Source: DASSNU01 sp035701265
Lineage (GTDB): Bacteria > Gemmatimonadota > Gemmatimonadetes > Gemmatimonadales > Gemmatimonadaceae
DNA length: 64,000 bases
NCBI GenBank assembly: GCA_035701265.1
Contig: DASSNU010000011.1
Location: forward strand, 1-64,000
Direction: 5' to 3'
Translations under genes and position numbers: made by a program
Shown: positions 33,965 to 43,611 of the stretch, one piece after another
How positions within the stretch are numbered: the stretch's first letter is position 1
Layout of the letters: each line of letters opens with the position of its first letter
Notes under the pieces: generated by a model
What the model was told of the DNA's origin: nothing
Databases searched by the model: none
What the model saw: the letters and a program-made list of their open reading frames with translations, nothing else

Positions 33965-34855
33965 ATGGCGAACGATGCCAACCGTGACCAGCGCAGTCGG
34001 CAACAGTCTTCTCGCGATTCATCGCGGCGCGGAGCGCGCGCATCCGCGGCACCGCGCAATGATCACGACGCTACGGATGCCGTGCCCGATGGCACGTCCG
34101 CACGCGAAGCGCCGTATCGCGCGAGCGGGAGCGGCGTGGGCTACGTCCCGGCAGGGAACTGGGGAGCGGAGCGTCACTGGGAGCTCGCGCGCCGCGGTCC
34201 ATTCTTCGGGGCGGAGGGCATGCCGAGCCCCGCGGCGTACGGCTACGGTCCGGAAGGCGCGTACGGCGACGGCCGCTCGCGCGAGTGGGGTGCCGGCTAC
34301 GCCGGCGGCTACGGACGTTCCGCGGGGTACGGTGAAGAAGGTGGGTACGGCGACTGGAGAGGCGGACAGTATGCGGGTGTGCCGCCATCGTGGACGACGG
34401 CGGAGTCACCCGCGCTGCGCGGGCGCTCGGCGCGCGACGCTTCCTACGCGGGGCGCGGGCCGCGCGGGTACCGGCGCTCCGACGAGCGGATTCTCGACGA
34501 CGTGAACGAGGCGCTCACCCGTCACGCGGGGCTCGATCCGTCGGACATCGAGGTGCGGGTGTCCGCGGGCGAGGTGACGCTCTCCGGAACGGTGGAATCG
34601 CGGCGCGACAAGCGTCTGGCGGAAGACATTGCCGACGTCGTGACCGGCGTGGTGGACGTGCACAACCGGCTTCGTATCGCGCGGAGCGCTGAGGACCGTA
34701 CGGGCACGCGCCAGGCGCCGGCCGCGAGCGCGCGCCAACGGAGCCACACGCGCGGTGCTACCGAGCGGCAGGTCGCGCTCCCCGTGCACCGCGAGAGCGC
34801 ATCGCGCCACGCGCGCGATCAGGGCGCGCGCCGCGGCGGCCGCCGCTCCCGCTGA
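33965..34855 (+). CDS. BON-domain protein with long glycine/tyrosine-rich N-terminus
   Basis: A 296-residue protein. Residues ~1-155 are low-complexity, first Arg/Ser-rich and then Gly/Tyr-rich with many GYG and YG repeats. A GRGPRGYRRSDERI segment leads into one BON domain (~165-235; LDPSDIEVRVSAGEVTLSGTV, SRRDKRLAEDIADVVTGV). The C-terminal ~60 residues are again basic and disordered. GAGGA precedes the ATG. Proteins with this layout are common in soil bacteria and are usually linked to envelope or osmotic stress; the exact role is unknown. Confidence 0.82.
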   Translation: MANDANRDQRSRQQSSRDSSRRGARASAAPRNDHDATDAVPDGTSAREAPYRASGSGVGYVPAGNWGAERHWELARRGPFFGAEGMPSPAAYGYGPEGAYGDGRSREWGAGYAGGYGRSAGYGEEGGYGDWRGGQYAGVPPSWTTAESPALRGRSARDASYAGRGPRGYRRSDERILDDVNEALTRHAGLDPSDIEVRVSAGEVTLSGTVESRRDKRLAEDIADVVTGVVDVHNRLRIARSAEDRTGTRQAPAASARQRSHTRGATERQVALPVHRESASRHARDQGARRGGRRSR

Positions 34856-34890
34856 GCGCGGCTCACGGCGCGGCTCACGTCGAGCGCGGC

Positions 34891-35079
34891 TTACGCCGCT
34901 TCGAGCAAGAATCCGTCCGTCTGCCGCGCCACCAGCGAGGCGTAGTAGGCGCTCTCGCGCATCAGCGCCTCGTGCGTGCCCACGGCGTCGATGCGCCCGT
35001 CGCGGAGAAGCACGATGCGATCGGCGTGCACCGCGGTGGCGAGGCGGTGCGCGATGATGAACGTCGTGCGTCCCACCGC
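34891..35079 (-). pseudogene. C-terminal remnant of an ABC transporter ATPase/permease
   Basis: About 62 codons match the extreme C-terminus of MsbA-type exporters: GRTTFIIAHRLATA with the H-loop histidine, ADRIVLLRDGRIDAVGTHEALM, and YASLVARQ. The Walker A, signature and Walker B motifs and the membrane part are absent; similarity stops near 35079, just before an inverted repeat at 35086-35103. The frame continues upstream but with unrelated sequence. It is most simply the leftover of a deletion or rearrangement. Confidence 0.75.
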
Positions 35080-35280
35080 GTGCAGCTCCGTTCCGTAACG
35101 GAGCAGACGTGTCGCGGCAGCAGCCAACCACAACCATTGCGACACTCCTCGTTCATCCGATTATGGCTGTACGCGGTGTCGGGATGCGGGTGACCCACGC
35201 CGTGGCCGACGCAACGCGCTGCCCCGTTGCCGAGCACGCGCCGCCGGTGCATTGTCGCAGAGAGCGATTCGAGGAGGGGT

Positions 35281-36312
35281 GTGCCGGATCAGACGGAGCC
35301 GGGCGTGTCTTCGGGGGACGAGCATCCCCCGCGCGGGGCGGAGCGCGCGCCGGGCGCCGGACGCTCTCGCGGGATTGCGGCTGCTCCAGGAGCCCTGCGA
35401 CTGGGGGAGCTGGACGTGCACCGGCACTTGAGCGATCCGACGCTCAAGCCCCGGCTGGTGCGCCCGCTCTTCGACGTCGTGGCGCCGAGCTACGATCGCT
35501 TCACCCGGCTCTTCTCCTTCGGCATGGACCGCCGCTGGAAGGCGCTCCTGCTCCGCGAGGCCGCGGCCGCCCTTCCACCCTCCGGCGGTACGGTGCTCGA
35601 TCTGGCGTGCGGCACCGGAGACCTGGCGCTCGGGGTGGCCGGCCGGATGTCCCGCGGCGGGACGGTGCTCGGTGTGGATGCATCACGGCGCATGCTCGCG
35701 CTGGCGCGCGCTCGCGTGCACGCCGGTCGCGCTCCGTGTACGGTGCTGTTGTGCGAGGGGGACATGGGAGCGCTTCCTCTAGCCGATGGCTCGGTGGACC
35801 TCGTGACCGCGGGTTACGCCGTGCGCAACGCGTCGGACCCGGAGCGTGCGGTGCGCGAGATCGCGCGCGTGCTGCGTCCCGGCGGTGTGATGCTCGGCCT
35901 GGACTTCTTCCGCCCGGAGCGTGCGCTCTGGCGCAGGTGTTTCCTGGGATATCTCGCCGTCGCCGGGCGGCTGGTGGGGCGGTGGTGGCACCGCGAGCCG
36001 ATGGTGTACGGGTACCTCGCGGCGTCGATCGAGCACTTCCGATCGTGGAGCGAGTACGCCGCACTCCTCGCCGCGCACGGCCTGGTGGTGGAGCGCGCGC
36101 ACCGCAGGCTCCTTGGCGGGATCGTCATCCATCGAGTACGGCGCGAGTCCGCGGCATCGCACAACAGCGCGACGGACCGGTTCCCGCGCGAATCCGCAGG
36201 ACCATCGATGCGCGCGCTCACACGATCGGGCGAGAAGAATGCGGCGCGAGAGTCGGCGCGTGCGTACAGCGCAGACAGCGCGGATGCACCGGCGCCATCG
36301 GCGATCACATGA
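35281..36312 (+). CDS. UbiE/COQ5-family class I methyltransferase
   Basis: A 343-residue SAM-dependent methyltransferase. The domain (~60-285) shows FDVVAPSYDRFTRLFSFGMDRRWK, motif I LDLACGTGDLALG, GVDASRRML and the MenG/UbiE-typical GYAVRNASDPERAVREIARVLRPGG. The GTG start is supported by GAGGAGGGG a few bases upstream. The N-terminal ~50 and C-terminal ~55 residues are disordered extensions not found in menaquinone methyltransferases. Quinone methylation is likely but not certain. It overlaps the glycogen synthase gene by four bases, an unexpected partner. Confidence 0.82.
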   Translation: MPDQTEPGVSSGDEHPPRGAERAPGAGRSRGIAAAPGALRLGELDVHRHLSDPTLKPRLVRPLFDVVAPSYDRFTRLFSFGMDRRWKALLLREAAAALPPSGGTVLDLACGTGDLALGVAGRMSRGGTVLGVDASRRMLALARARVHAGRAPCTVLLCEGDMGALPLADGSVDLVTAGYAVRNASDPERAVREIARVLRPGGVMLGLDFFRPERALWRRCFLGYLAVAGRLVGRWWHREPMVYGYLAASIEHFRSWSEYAALLAAHGLVVERAHRRLLGGIVIHRVRRESAASHNSATDRFPRESAGPSMRALTRSGEKNAARESARAYSADSADAPAPSAIT

Positions 36313-37883
36313 TCGTGGACGGGGGAGGACGCGTGGCAGGGGGCACGAGCAGTGGAGCGATGGCCATCGGACGCGAAGAGCGTGCGGAGCACGTGGACGA
36401 GCCGCAGCCACCGCTCGCCACGCCGGACGGCGAGCCCGCGAGCGTGGTGCACGTGGCGGCCGAGCTCGCGCCCTTCGCGCGCTCCGGCGGGTTGGGGGAA
36501 GCGGTGGCGGCGCTGGCCCGCTACCAGTGCGCCGCAGGGATCCCGGTCGCCGTGGTGATGCCGCTCTATGGCGCCGTGCGCGCATCATCGCGCGGGATCG
36601 CCCCGGTCGGCGAGCCATTCACCGTGCAGCTCGGCGACCATCGCGTGGGCGTGCGGCTCTATCGGAGCACCGAGCGGTCGGCCGATCTCCCCCAAGTCTA
36701 CTTCGTGGAGAACGCGCACGCCTTCGACCGCGCGGGGATGTACGGCGTGGGCGGGCACGACTATCCGGACAACGCGTACCGGTTCGCGCTCTTCTGCCGC
36801 GCCGTGGTCGAAGCGCTCCCGCGCATTGCTCCCACACCTACCGTGGTGGTGCACGCGCACGACTGGCACGGCGCGCTCGTGCCGGTCTATCTGCGCCTCA
36901 CTGGGGCGCAGCGGCTTCCCCTCCGCCGCGTGCGCTCGGTGCTCACGGTCCACAACGCGGGGTATCAGGGCGTCTTTCCCGCGTCCACCATGCCGGAGAT
37001 CGGACTGCCGTGGGAGCTGTTCGACTGGCGCCGCCTGGAGTGGCACGGTCAGCTCAACTGTCTCAAGGGCGGGCTCGTCTTTTCGGACATGGTGACAACC
37101 GTGAGTCCCACGCACGCGCACGAGTTGCGCACGGGCGCGGGCGGATTCGGATTGCACGGCGTGTTCGTCTGGCTGCGCGACCGCTTCGTGGGGATCGTGA
37201 ACGGGATCGACCAGCGCCAGTGGAGCCCCGAGCGCGATCCGGACATCCCGTACCGGTTCACACGCGACGACCTGCGCAACAAGCGGCGGTGCCGGTGGGC
37301 GCTGCAGCACGGCTTCGGGCTGGAGCGGCGCGCGCACGTGCCGATCTTCGCGCTCACCGCGCGGCTGGTGTCGCAGAAGGGACTGGATCTCATTCTGGGA
37401 GACCCCGGGTACTTCGCGCTCGATGCGCAGTACATCTTTCTGGGGAGCGGCGAGCCGCGCTACGAGCAGGCACTATCCAACATCGCGGCGCGCGCGCCGA
37501 GCCGGATCGCGGTGGAGTTCGAGTTCTCCGAGCCGCTGGAGCATGCGTTACTGGCCGGCGCGGACCTCTGTCTCATGCCATCGCTGTACGAGCCGTGCGG
37601 GCTCACGCAGATGCGCGCGCAGCGGTACGGCACCATCCCCGTCGCGCGGCGAGTGGGCGGGCTGGCGGACACGATCGAGGATGGCGTGACCGGCTTTCTG
37701 TTCGACGACTACACGCCCTCGGCATTCATGGATGCCGTGGTGCGCGCGCTCGACCACTATCGCGACCGCGAGGCGTGGCGCGCGATGATGCGCGAGGCCA
37801 TGGCGCGCGATTTCGGCTGGGAGCGCTCGGAGCAGCGCTATCGCGATGTGTACCGCCGCGCGCTGGCGCGGCACGAGGCGTGA
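36309..37883 (+). CDS. glgA: Glycogen synthase (ADP-glucose type, GT5)
   Basis: A 524-residue glucosyltransferase extending alpha-1,4-glucan. The N-terminal GT5 half starts at ~46 (SVVHVAAELAPFARSGGL) with HAHDWHGALVPVYL and TVHNAGYQGVFP; the C-terminal Rossmann half has LTARLVSQKGLDLI, MPSLYEPCGLTQMRAQRYG and GGLADTI. The donor-binding motif normally KxGGL reads RSGGL, so the usual lysine is an arginine. The ATG overlaps the methyltransferase stop; a second ATG at 36360 would shorten a ~45-residue variable leader. Confidence 0.9.
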   Translation: MIVDGGGRVAGGTSSGAMAIGREERAEHVDEPQPPLATPDGEPASVVHVAAELAPFARSGGLGEAVAALARYQCAAGIPVAVVMPLYGAVRASSRGIAPVGEPFTVQLGDHRVGVRLYRSTERSADLPQVYFVENAHAFDRAGMYGVGGHDYPDNAYRFALFCRAVVEALPRIAPTPTVVVHAHDWHGALVPVYLRLTGAQRLPLRRVRSVLTVHNAGYQGVFPASTMPEIGLPWELFDWRRLEWHGQLNCLKGGLVFSDMVTTVSPTHAHELRTGAGGFGLHGVFVWLRDRFVGIVNGIDQRQWSPERDPDIPYRFTRDDLRNKRRCRWALQHGFGLERRAHVPIFALTARLVSQKGLDLILGDPGYFALDAQYIFLGSGEPRYEQALSNIAARAPSRIAVEFEFSEPLEHALLAGADLCLMPSLYEPCGLTQMRAQRYGTIPVARRVGGLADTIEDGVTGFLFDDYTPSAFMDAVVRALDHYRDREAWRAMMREAMARDFGWERSEQRYRDVYRRALARHEA

Positions 37884-38000
37884 GCCTTGCGTGAGGGTGA
37901 GCGTCAGGGCAGGTTAGTGACCCGCGGGCGCGCCGGGCGCCGCAGCCGACCGTCGCTCGGCGGTCCCGAGCGCATGGTTCGACAAACGGGGAGAGCGATT

Positions 38001-38402
38001 ATGCGGAAGTGGTCGACTGGCGCCGCGCGTGGCGCGCTGTTCGCGATGCTGCTCACGCTGCCGGGGTGTCTGCTCGCGGCGGCGGGCGCGGGCGCCGGCG
38101 CGGGGATCTTTCTCACCACGCGCGGTGCCTCGTCGCTGGTGAATGCGTCGGTGGAAGACGTGGCGGCGCGCACGCGCGCGGTGTTCGAGGAGATGAACAT
38201 CACCGTGCTCAAGAGCAGCGAGGAGCGCGGCGGCGACAAGCGCGAGGTGAGCGGGCAGCGCGGCGACATGGAGGTGGACGTCTCCATGGAGCGGAAAAGT
38301 CCCACCACCACCGACGTGGAAGTGACCGCCAAGCGGAACGTGGCCGACTACGACAAGGATTTCGCGAAGAGCGTGCTGTCGCGCATCATCGAGCACCAGT
38401 AG
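38001..38402 (+). CDS. DUF3568-like small lipoprotein
   Basis: A 133-residue protein with a lipoprotein signal (basic start, hydrophobic run, lipobox LPGC) followed by an Ala/Gly-rich segment and a soluble alpha/beta part with SVEDVAARTRAVFEEMNITVLK and KRNVADYDKDFAKSVLSRI. This pattern matches DUF3568 proteins of unknown function. GGGGAG lies 8 bases before the ATG. Its 3' end overlaps the convergent lipoprotein gene by 17 bases. Confidence 0.75.
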   Translation: MRKWSTGAARGALFAMLLTLPGCLLAAAGAGAGAGIFLTTRGASSLVNASVEDVAARTRAVFEEMNITVLKSSEERGGDKREVSGQRGDMEVDVSMERKSPTTTDVEVTAKRNVADYDKDFAKSVLSRIIEHQ

Positions 38403-39315
38403 ACGCCACGCGGCGGACGCGGCTCGCGTCCAGGTACACCTGCTCCCCCGCCAGCGCACCGGTGCCGGCGGGAGTGAGCCCCCAGTCGGTTGAGACGAAG
38501 CGCACATCCGACGGGAGTGCGCGGACCACGCCGGCGATCGACACCGTGTCGCCGGGCGCGAGCGTTCGCGCACCGCCCGCCGCATTGTCCACGCGCGCGC
38601 CCGCAGCCATCACGACGAGCATCCGCTGTGCATCGTCCGCGCCGATCCAGAAGGCGCGGTCGCTCTCCACGGATTGCACCTGCGCGGTCAACAGTGCCAC
38701 CGAGCGACCGGTGAGCGTGTCCGGAGCGCGCGCGGTAATGAGCTGCATGGCGTCGCTCACCGGATAGCCGGAGCGCGCGGTGAGCTCCACCACCGGCGAG
38801 CTGGGGCGCGGGGTGACGACGATCTGCGATGCCTGAAGGATGAGGCTGTTCCGGAATTCCGGTGTGAACGACTGGCTGAGCGCAGGACGGTTGTCCACGC
38901 GAGCGCTGTCGGTGCCGCGCCGCGCACGGCCGCGCTGACGTCCGCCGGTGTTGGCGGCACTGCCCGCGGCGCTGTCCTCTCCGGGGGCGCGCAGGATCCC
39001 CGTCACCTGCACCACGGCATCGCGCACGAGCGCGGAATCGGCCAGCGAGGTGAGCAGCGGTCGCTCCGAGTCCGGCACCACGACGAGCAGCTCGTGCCGT
39101 CCCCCCTCGCCGCCCCCCACGATGGTGAAGCGGCGCGTACTGAATATGCGTCCGAGCACGCCGCTCACCGTCACCGTCTCGTCCAGGTGCCTCCGGGGCG
39201 CGATGGCCAGCTCCTCCAGGCCAACCCCGGCGGCCGGACGCGCGCTGGGGGGCGCGCCGGTGCTGCACGCGGCGCCCATCACCGCGGCGGCGATCAGAGC
39301 AGCGCGACGCACCAT
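38386..39315 (-). CDS. Hypothetical lipoprotein with two OB-like segments
   Basis: A 309-residue protein with a short signal ending in a lipobox-like GAAC. Two similar segments, HLDETVTVSGVLGRIFSTRRFTIVG (~44-68) and SVALLTAQVQSVESDRAFWIG (~200-220), look like OB-fold strands, and TVSIAGVVRALP near the end may form a third. A serine/arginine-rich linker lies near 125-145. It is probably anchored on the periplasmic side. I do not recognise a family and assign no function. Confidence 0.65.
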   Translation of the reverse strand: MVRRAALIAAAVMGAACSTGAPPSARPAAGVGLEELAIAPRRHLDETVTVSGVLGRIFSTRRFTIVGGGEGGRHELLVVVPDSERPLLTSLADSALVRDAVVQVTGILRAPGEDSAAGSAANTGGRQRGRARRGTDSARVDNRPALSQSFTPEFRNSLILQASQIVVTPRPSSPVVELTARSGYPVSDAMQLITARAPDTLTGRSVALLTAQVQSVESDRAFWIGADDAQRMLVVMAAGARVDNAAGGARTLAPGDTVSIAGVVRALPSDVRFVSTDWGLTPAGTGALAGEQVYLDASRVRRVASTGAR

Positions 39316-39732
39316 GGTGCGCCCCTTTCGGGAGACGGCGCGACGTGAGCTGCCGCACGGGCTGCGGCGCGCGGGGAGAGCACGACGTGATGCACTCGCG
39401 GACATGGTGATCCTGGGCATGAGGTGGTTCCGGTTGTCGTTCATCGCTCCGCCACGGCGGCCCATCCGCTCTGCCGGAGCCATGGCGCAGGCGCCGCACC
39501 GTGAGGTGCGCGCTCGGTCGCACGCACCCCGCGCCCGCAGTACCCACGAAGGCAAGGGGCGTTCCGCGTCCTATCCGCCCTTGCGCGCATGCGCCGCGAC
39601 TGGCGATGCGCCACCAGGGTGCCATATTCTCATCGAGGCGTCCAGAGCCGGATGCGACCCGTCGGGCACTTCGGCCTCCGCCACACGCCACCGCCACCCG
39701 AGCGTGGCACCCACGCACTTCACCGTGAGGGA
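39316..39732. other. Divergent intergenic region before the pentose-phosphate operon, 417 bp
   Basis: Lies between the hypothetical lipoprotein (minus) and pgl (plus) and should contain the promoter of the sugar operon. The pgl frame remains open upstream to 39589 but without family similarity. I see no clear promoter boxes. Confidence 0.45.
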
Positions 39733-40449
39733 ATGACCAAGGATCGGATCGTCGTCGTCGAGGAGGAGGCCTTTCCGGACGAAGGGGCGCGGCGCATCGC
39801 GCGGCGGATGCGTGAGAGCGTGGAGGTGCACGGAGGATGCGCCATGGCGCTCGCCGGAGGCGCCACGCCGCGGCCGGTCTACGAGCGGCTCGCCGCGCTG
39901 TCCACGCTCGACGCGGACATCTGGGAGCGCACGGAGATCTACTTCGGCGACGAGCGCTGCGTCCCACCCGACGATCCGGCCAGCAATTACCGCATGGCGC
40001 AGGAGACGCTCCTGAGCCGCGTCCCGGTGCCTGCCTCGCAGGTGTACCGGATGCACGGCGAGGAGAGCGACCGCGACAGCGCCGCGCGCGCGTACGCGCA
40101 CCAACTGCCGTCGCGACTCGACGTCCTCATCCTCGGTATGGGGATCGACGGACATACCGCGTCGCTCTTTCCGCGCACCAGCGCGCTGGACGAGCGCACG
40201 CGCGCCGTGGTCCCCGCCGATGCGCCTCCCCCCGCCGCGCCGGTCCACCGACTCACCATCACGCCGCCGGTGATCGCGCGTGCGCAGTTCGTCATCGTGC
40301 TCGTCGCGGGCGCCGACAAGGCACCCACGCTGGCGCAGGTGCTCGAGGGGCCCACCGATGTGCACGCCTTCCCCGTGCAGTTCGCGCGCGCGGGACTGTG
40401 GGTGGTGGATCGGAGCGCGGCGAGCCGGCTGCGCGTGCCTCCGCAATGA
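39733..40449 (+). CDS. pgl: 6-phosphogluconolactonase
   Basis: A 238-residue enzyme of the DevB/glucosamine-6-phosphate isomerase fold that hydrolyses 6-phosphogluconolactone in the oxidative pentose-phosphate pathway. Signatures are MALAGGATPRPVYERLA, YFGDERCVPPDDPASNYRMA and LILGMGIDGHTASLFP. GAGGGA directly precedes the ATG. It opens a tightly packed operon with glk, tkt, tal-pgi, gnd, zwf and rpiA and overlaps glk by four bases. Confidence 0.93.
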   Translation: MTKDRIVVVEEEAFPDEGARRIARRMRESVEVHGGCAMALAGGATPRPVYERLAALSTLDADIWERTEIYFGDERCVPPDDPASNYRMAQETLLSRVPVPASQVYRMHGEESDRDSAARAYAHQLPSRLDVLILGMGIDGHTASLFPRTSALDERTRAVVPADAPPPAAPVHRLTITPPVIARAQFVIVLVAGADKAPTLAQVLEGPTDVHAFPVQFARAGLWVVDRSAASRLRVPPQ

Positions 40450-41429
40450 GGGTGCTGGCGGGGGACATCGGGGGGACGAACGCGCGGCTGGCCGTGGTGG
40501 ACGTTACCGGGCCGCAGCGCGGGCGGATTGTGGCCGAGCGGCGCTACCCGAGCGCGGATGCTCCAGGGCTCGCGCCGCTCGCGCTCCGCATCCTCGCCGA
40601 GACCGGACTCACCGTGGAGCGCGCCTGCTTCGGCATCGCCTGTCCGGTGGTGAACGGCGACTGCGACGCGCCCAACCTGCCGTGGAGCGTGAACGCGCAC
40701 GAGCTCGCCGACGCGCTGAGGCTGGAGCGCACGACGATCATCAACGACTTCCTCGCCGCGGGACACGGTCTGCCCGTGCTGGTGGCCGACGACGTGGAGA
40801 CGGTGCAGGAGGGGATGCCCGTGTCGCACGGGCCGGTGGCGCTCATCGGCGCGGGCACGGGGCTGGGCGAGGCGTTCCTCCTCTGGCGCGGCGACCGGTA
40901 CGACGTGCACTCCTCCGAGGGCGGCCATGCGAGCTTCGCGCCCACCACGCCGGAATTGCGCGCGCTACTGGACTGGCTCGTGCCTCGCTACGGGCATGTG
41001 TCATGCGAGCGAGTCATCTCCGGCCCGGGTCTGGTGAACGTGTACGAATTCCTGGTTGCGAGCGGTGCGGAGCCCGAGTGCGACGCGGTGCGCAAGGTGA
41101 TGCAGGACGACGGCGATCCCGCGCCCGTCATCGCCGAGCACGCGCTCGACCGCCGCGATGAGGCGTGCGTGCGCGCCATGGAGCTCTTCACCACGGCGTT
41201 CGGCGCGCAGGCGGGAAATCTCGCGCTCACCGTGCTGGCGTCGGGGGGCGTGTACCTGGCCGGCGGCATCGCGCCGCAGATCATCCCCGCGCTGCGGTGG
41301 GGCCACTTCGTGAACGCACTGCGCGACAAGGGGCGCCTCTCCGACTTCACCACGCGCGTGCCCGTGCACGTGATCACGAATCCTGACGTCGCCATCTACG
41401 GCGCTGCTGCCGTGGCCGCGCACGATTGA
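40446..41429 (+). CDS. glk: Glucokinase (ROK-independent, Glk type)
   Basis: A 327-residue ATP-dependent glucokinase. GDIGGTNARLA near the start is the phosphate-binding motif; IACPVVNGDC, INDFLAAGHG, LIGAGTGLGEA and SEGGHASFAP follow as in E. coli Glk. It phosphorylates glucose for entry into the pathway encoded around it. Translationally coupled to pgl by an ATGA overlap. Confidence 0.93.
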   Translation: MRVLAGDIGGTNARLAVVDVTGPQRGRIVAERRYPSADAPGLAPLALRILAETGLTVERACFGIACPVVNGDCDAPNLPWSVNAHELADALRLERTTIINDFLAAGHGLPVLVADDVETVQEGMPVSHGPVALIGAGTGLGEAFLLWRGDRYDVHSSEGGHASFAPTTPELRALLDWLVPRYGHVSCERVISGPGLVNVYEFLVASGAEPECDAVRKVMQDDGDPAPVIAEHALDRRDEACVRAMELFTTAFGAQAGNLALTVLASGGVYLAGGIAPQIIPALRWGHFVNALRDKGRLSDFTTRVPVHVITNPDVAIYGAAAVAAHD

Positions 41430-41488
41430 GCTGCGCGCCGGGAACCCCGGCGCATCACCGACGATTGCTTCCATGGAGCCTTCAACGC

Positions 41489-43537
41489 ATGGCTGATACG
41501 ATGGCACCTTCCGCGCCCGCACAGGCGCGCTCGCTCTCGGTGCAGGAGCTCTGCATCAACGCCATCCGCATCCTGTCGATGGACGCAGTGCAGAAGGCCA
41601 ATTCCGGACACCCGGGCACGCCGATGGCGCTCGCGCCGTTGGCCTACACGCTCTGGACGCGCCACATGCGCTACGATCCGGCCGACCCGGAGTGGATCAA
41701 CCGCGACCGGTTCGTGCTGTCCGCGGGGCATGCGTCGATGCTCCTGTACAGCGTGCTCTACCTCACCGGCTACGATCTCTCGCTCGACGACCTCAAGCAG
41801 TTCCGCCAGTGGGAGAGCGCCACGCCCGGACATCCGGAGTACGGGTACACGCCGGGGGTGGAGACGACCACCGGCCCACTGGGACAGGGGATCGGAAACG
41901 CGGTGGGGATGGCGATCGCCGAAGCGCACCTTGCGGCGACCTTCAACCGCCCGGGGCACGAGATCATCGATCACCGCACGTACTTCATCGCCAGCGACGG
42001 CGACATGATGGAAGGCGTCTCGCACGAAGCCGCGTCGCTCGCCGGCCACCTGCGACTCGGCAAGCTCATCGGCTTTTACGATGACAATCACATCACCATC
42101 GAGGGGAGCACGGATCTCGCATTCAACGAAGATGTGGGAAAGCGCTTCGCTGCCTACGGCTGGCACGTGCAGCGCGTGGAAGACGCGAACGACGTGGACG
42201 CGCTGGACCGCGCGATCACGCAGGCGGAGGGCGTCGTCGATCGTCCGTCGCTCGTGATCGTGCGCTCGCACATCGCCTACGGTGCGCCCCACGCGGTGGA
42301 CACCGCCGAAGCGCACGGCGCGCCGTTGGGGGAGGAGGAAATTCGTTTCGCGCGACAGAACCTTGGCTGGCCATCGGAGGAGCCGTTCGTCGTGCCGGAG
42401 GAGGCGCTGCGCGCGTGGCGGCAGTGCCGGCCGCGCGGCGCGGAGCTGCACGCGGCGTGGCTGCAGAAGTGGGGCGCGTTCGCGCGCGAGGCGCCCGACG
42501 CGGTGCGTGAGCTGGAGCGCCGCCTGGCGCGCGAGCTTCCCGACCAGTGGGACCGCGACATCCCCAGTTTCCCCACCGACAAGAAGCTCGCCACGCGCGC
42601 CGCGTCGGAGAAGGTGCTGAACGCCATCGCGCCTCGTCTGCCGGAGCTGATGGGAGGCTCCGCGGACCTCGCACCGTCCACCAAGACGCTCATGAAGGAC
42701 GCGGGCGACTTCGAGGCCGGTCACTACGCCGCGCGCAACATGCACTTCGGCATCCGCGAGCACGCCATGGGCGCGGTGTTGAACGGCATGGCGCTGCACG
42801 GCGGCATACTCCCGTACGGAGCGACGTTCCTCATCTTCTCCGACTACATGCGGCCGCCCATCCGGCTCGCCGCCATCATGCAGCAGCACGTGATCTACGT
42901 CTTCACGCACGATTCCATCGGGCTGGGTGAGGACGGTCCCACGCACCAGCCCATCGAGCAGCTCGCCGCGCTCCGCGTCATCCCGCACCTCACCGTCATT
43001 CGTCCCGCCGACGCGAGTGAAACGGCGGAAGCCTGGCGCGTGGCCATCGCGCACGGCGACGGCCCGGTGGCGCTCGCGCTCACGCGGCAGAATCTGCCCG
43101 TACTCGACCGCGGGACGCTCGCGCCCGCGGCGGGACTGGCGCACGGCGCGTACATCCTGTCCGACACGTCGGAGCCGCTCCCCGATGCGGTGCTCATGGC
43201 CAGTGGGTCGGAAGTGCACATCGTGCTCGCCGCGCAGGAGACGTTGCGCGCGCACGGCGTGTCCGCGCGCGTGGTGAGTATGCCGAGCATGGAGCTCTTC
43301 GCCGCGCAGCCGGCGGCGTACCGCGACGAGGTCCTCCCCCCCGCGGTGCGCACGCGCGTGGCGGTGGAAGCGGCACATCCGATGCCCTGGCGGCAGTGGG
43401 TGGGGGACGCGGGGGAGGTGATCGGGCTCACGCACTTCGGCGCGTCGGCACCGTACGAGCGATTGTATCAGGAGTTCGGGCTCACGCCGGACGACGTGGT
43501 GGGCGCGGTGCTTCGCCTTCGCGGCCGCGTGGAGTGA
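41489..43537 (+). CDS. tkt: Transketolase
   Basis: A 682-residue thiamine-diphosphate enzyme of the non-oxidative pentose-phosphate pathway. Residues ~25-60 have AVQKANSGHPGTPMALAPLAYTLW; the TPP motif is FIASDGDMMEGVSHEAASLAGH to FYDDNHITIEG; FTHDSIGLGEDGPTHQPIEQLA and SGSEVHIVLAAQ mark the pyrimidine and C-terminal domains. Full length for the family. The ATG at 41489 has GGAG about 11 bases upstream; ATG 41501 is an alternative. Confidence 0.95.
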   Translation: MADTMAPSAPAQARSLSVQELCINAIRILSMDAVQKANSGHPGTPMALAPLAYTLWTRHMRYDPADPEWINRDRFVLSAGHASMLLYSVLYLTGYDLSLDDLKQFRQWESATPGHPEYGYTPGVETTTGPLGQGIGNAVGMAIAEAHLAATFNRPGHEIIDHRTYFIASDGDMMEGVSHEAASLAGHLRLGKLIGFYDDNHITIEGSTDLAFNEDVGKRFAAYGWHVQRVEDANDVDALDRAITQAEGVVDRPSLVIVRSHIAYGAPHAVDTAEAHGAPLGEEEIRFARQNLGWPSEEPFVVPEEALRAWRQCRPRGAELHAAWLQKWGAFAREAPDAVRELERRLARELPDQWDRDIPSFPTDKKLATRAASEKVLNAIAPRLPELMGGSADLAPSTKTLMKDAGDFEAGHYAARNMHFGIREHAMGAVLNGMALHGGILPYGATFLIFSDYMRPPIRLAAIMQQHVIYVFTHDSIGLGEDGPTHQPIEQLAALRVIPHLTVIRPADASETAEAWRVAIAHGDGPVALALTRQNLPVLDRGTLAPAAGLAHGAYILSDTSEPLPDAVLMASGSEVHIVLAAQETLRAHGVSARVVSMPSMELFAAQPAAYRDEVLPPAVRTRVAVEAAHPMPWRQWVGDAGEVIGLTHFGASAPYERLYQEFGLTPDDVVGAVLRLRGRVE

Positions 43538-43611
43538 CAACACGCGCGCGCCGGGCCCGCCAACGGGCGTGCCCCGCGCGCTGAACACCATGGAGAGGGA
43601 AGGAGGACGTC

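Noticed and set aside
41396..43591. 731-codon minus-strand frame opposite transketolase, and similar 894-codon frame opposite tal-pgi
   Set aside because: Both mirror strongly conserved enzymes on the plus strand; long antisense frames are expected at this GC content.
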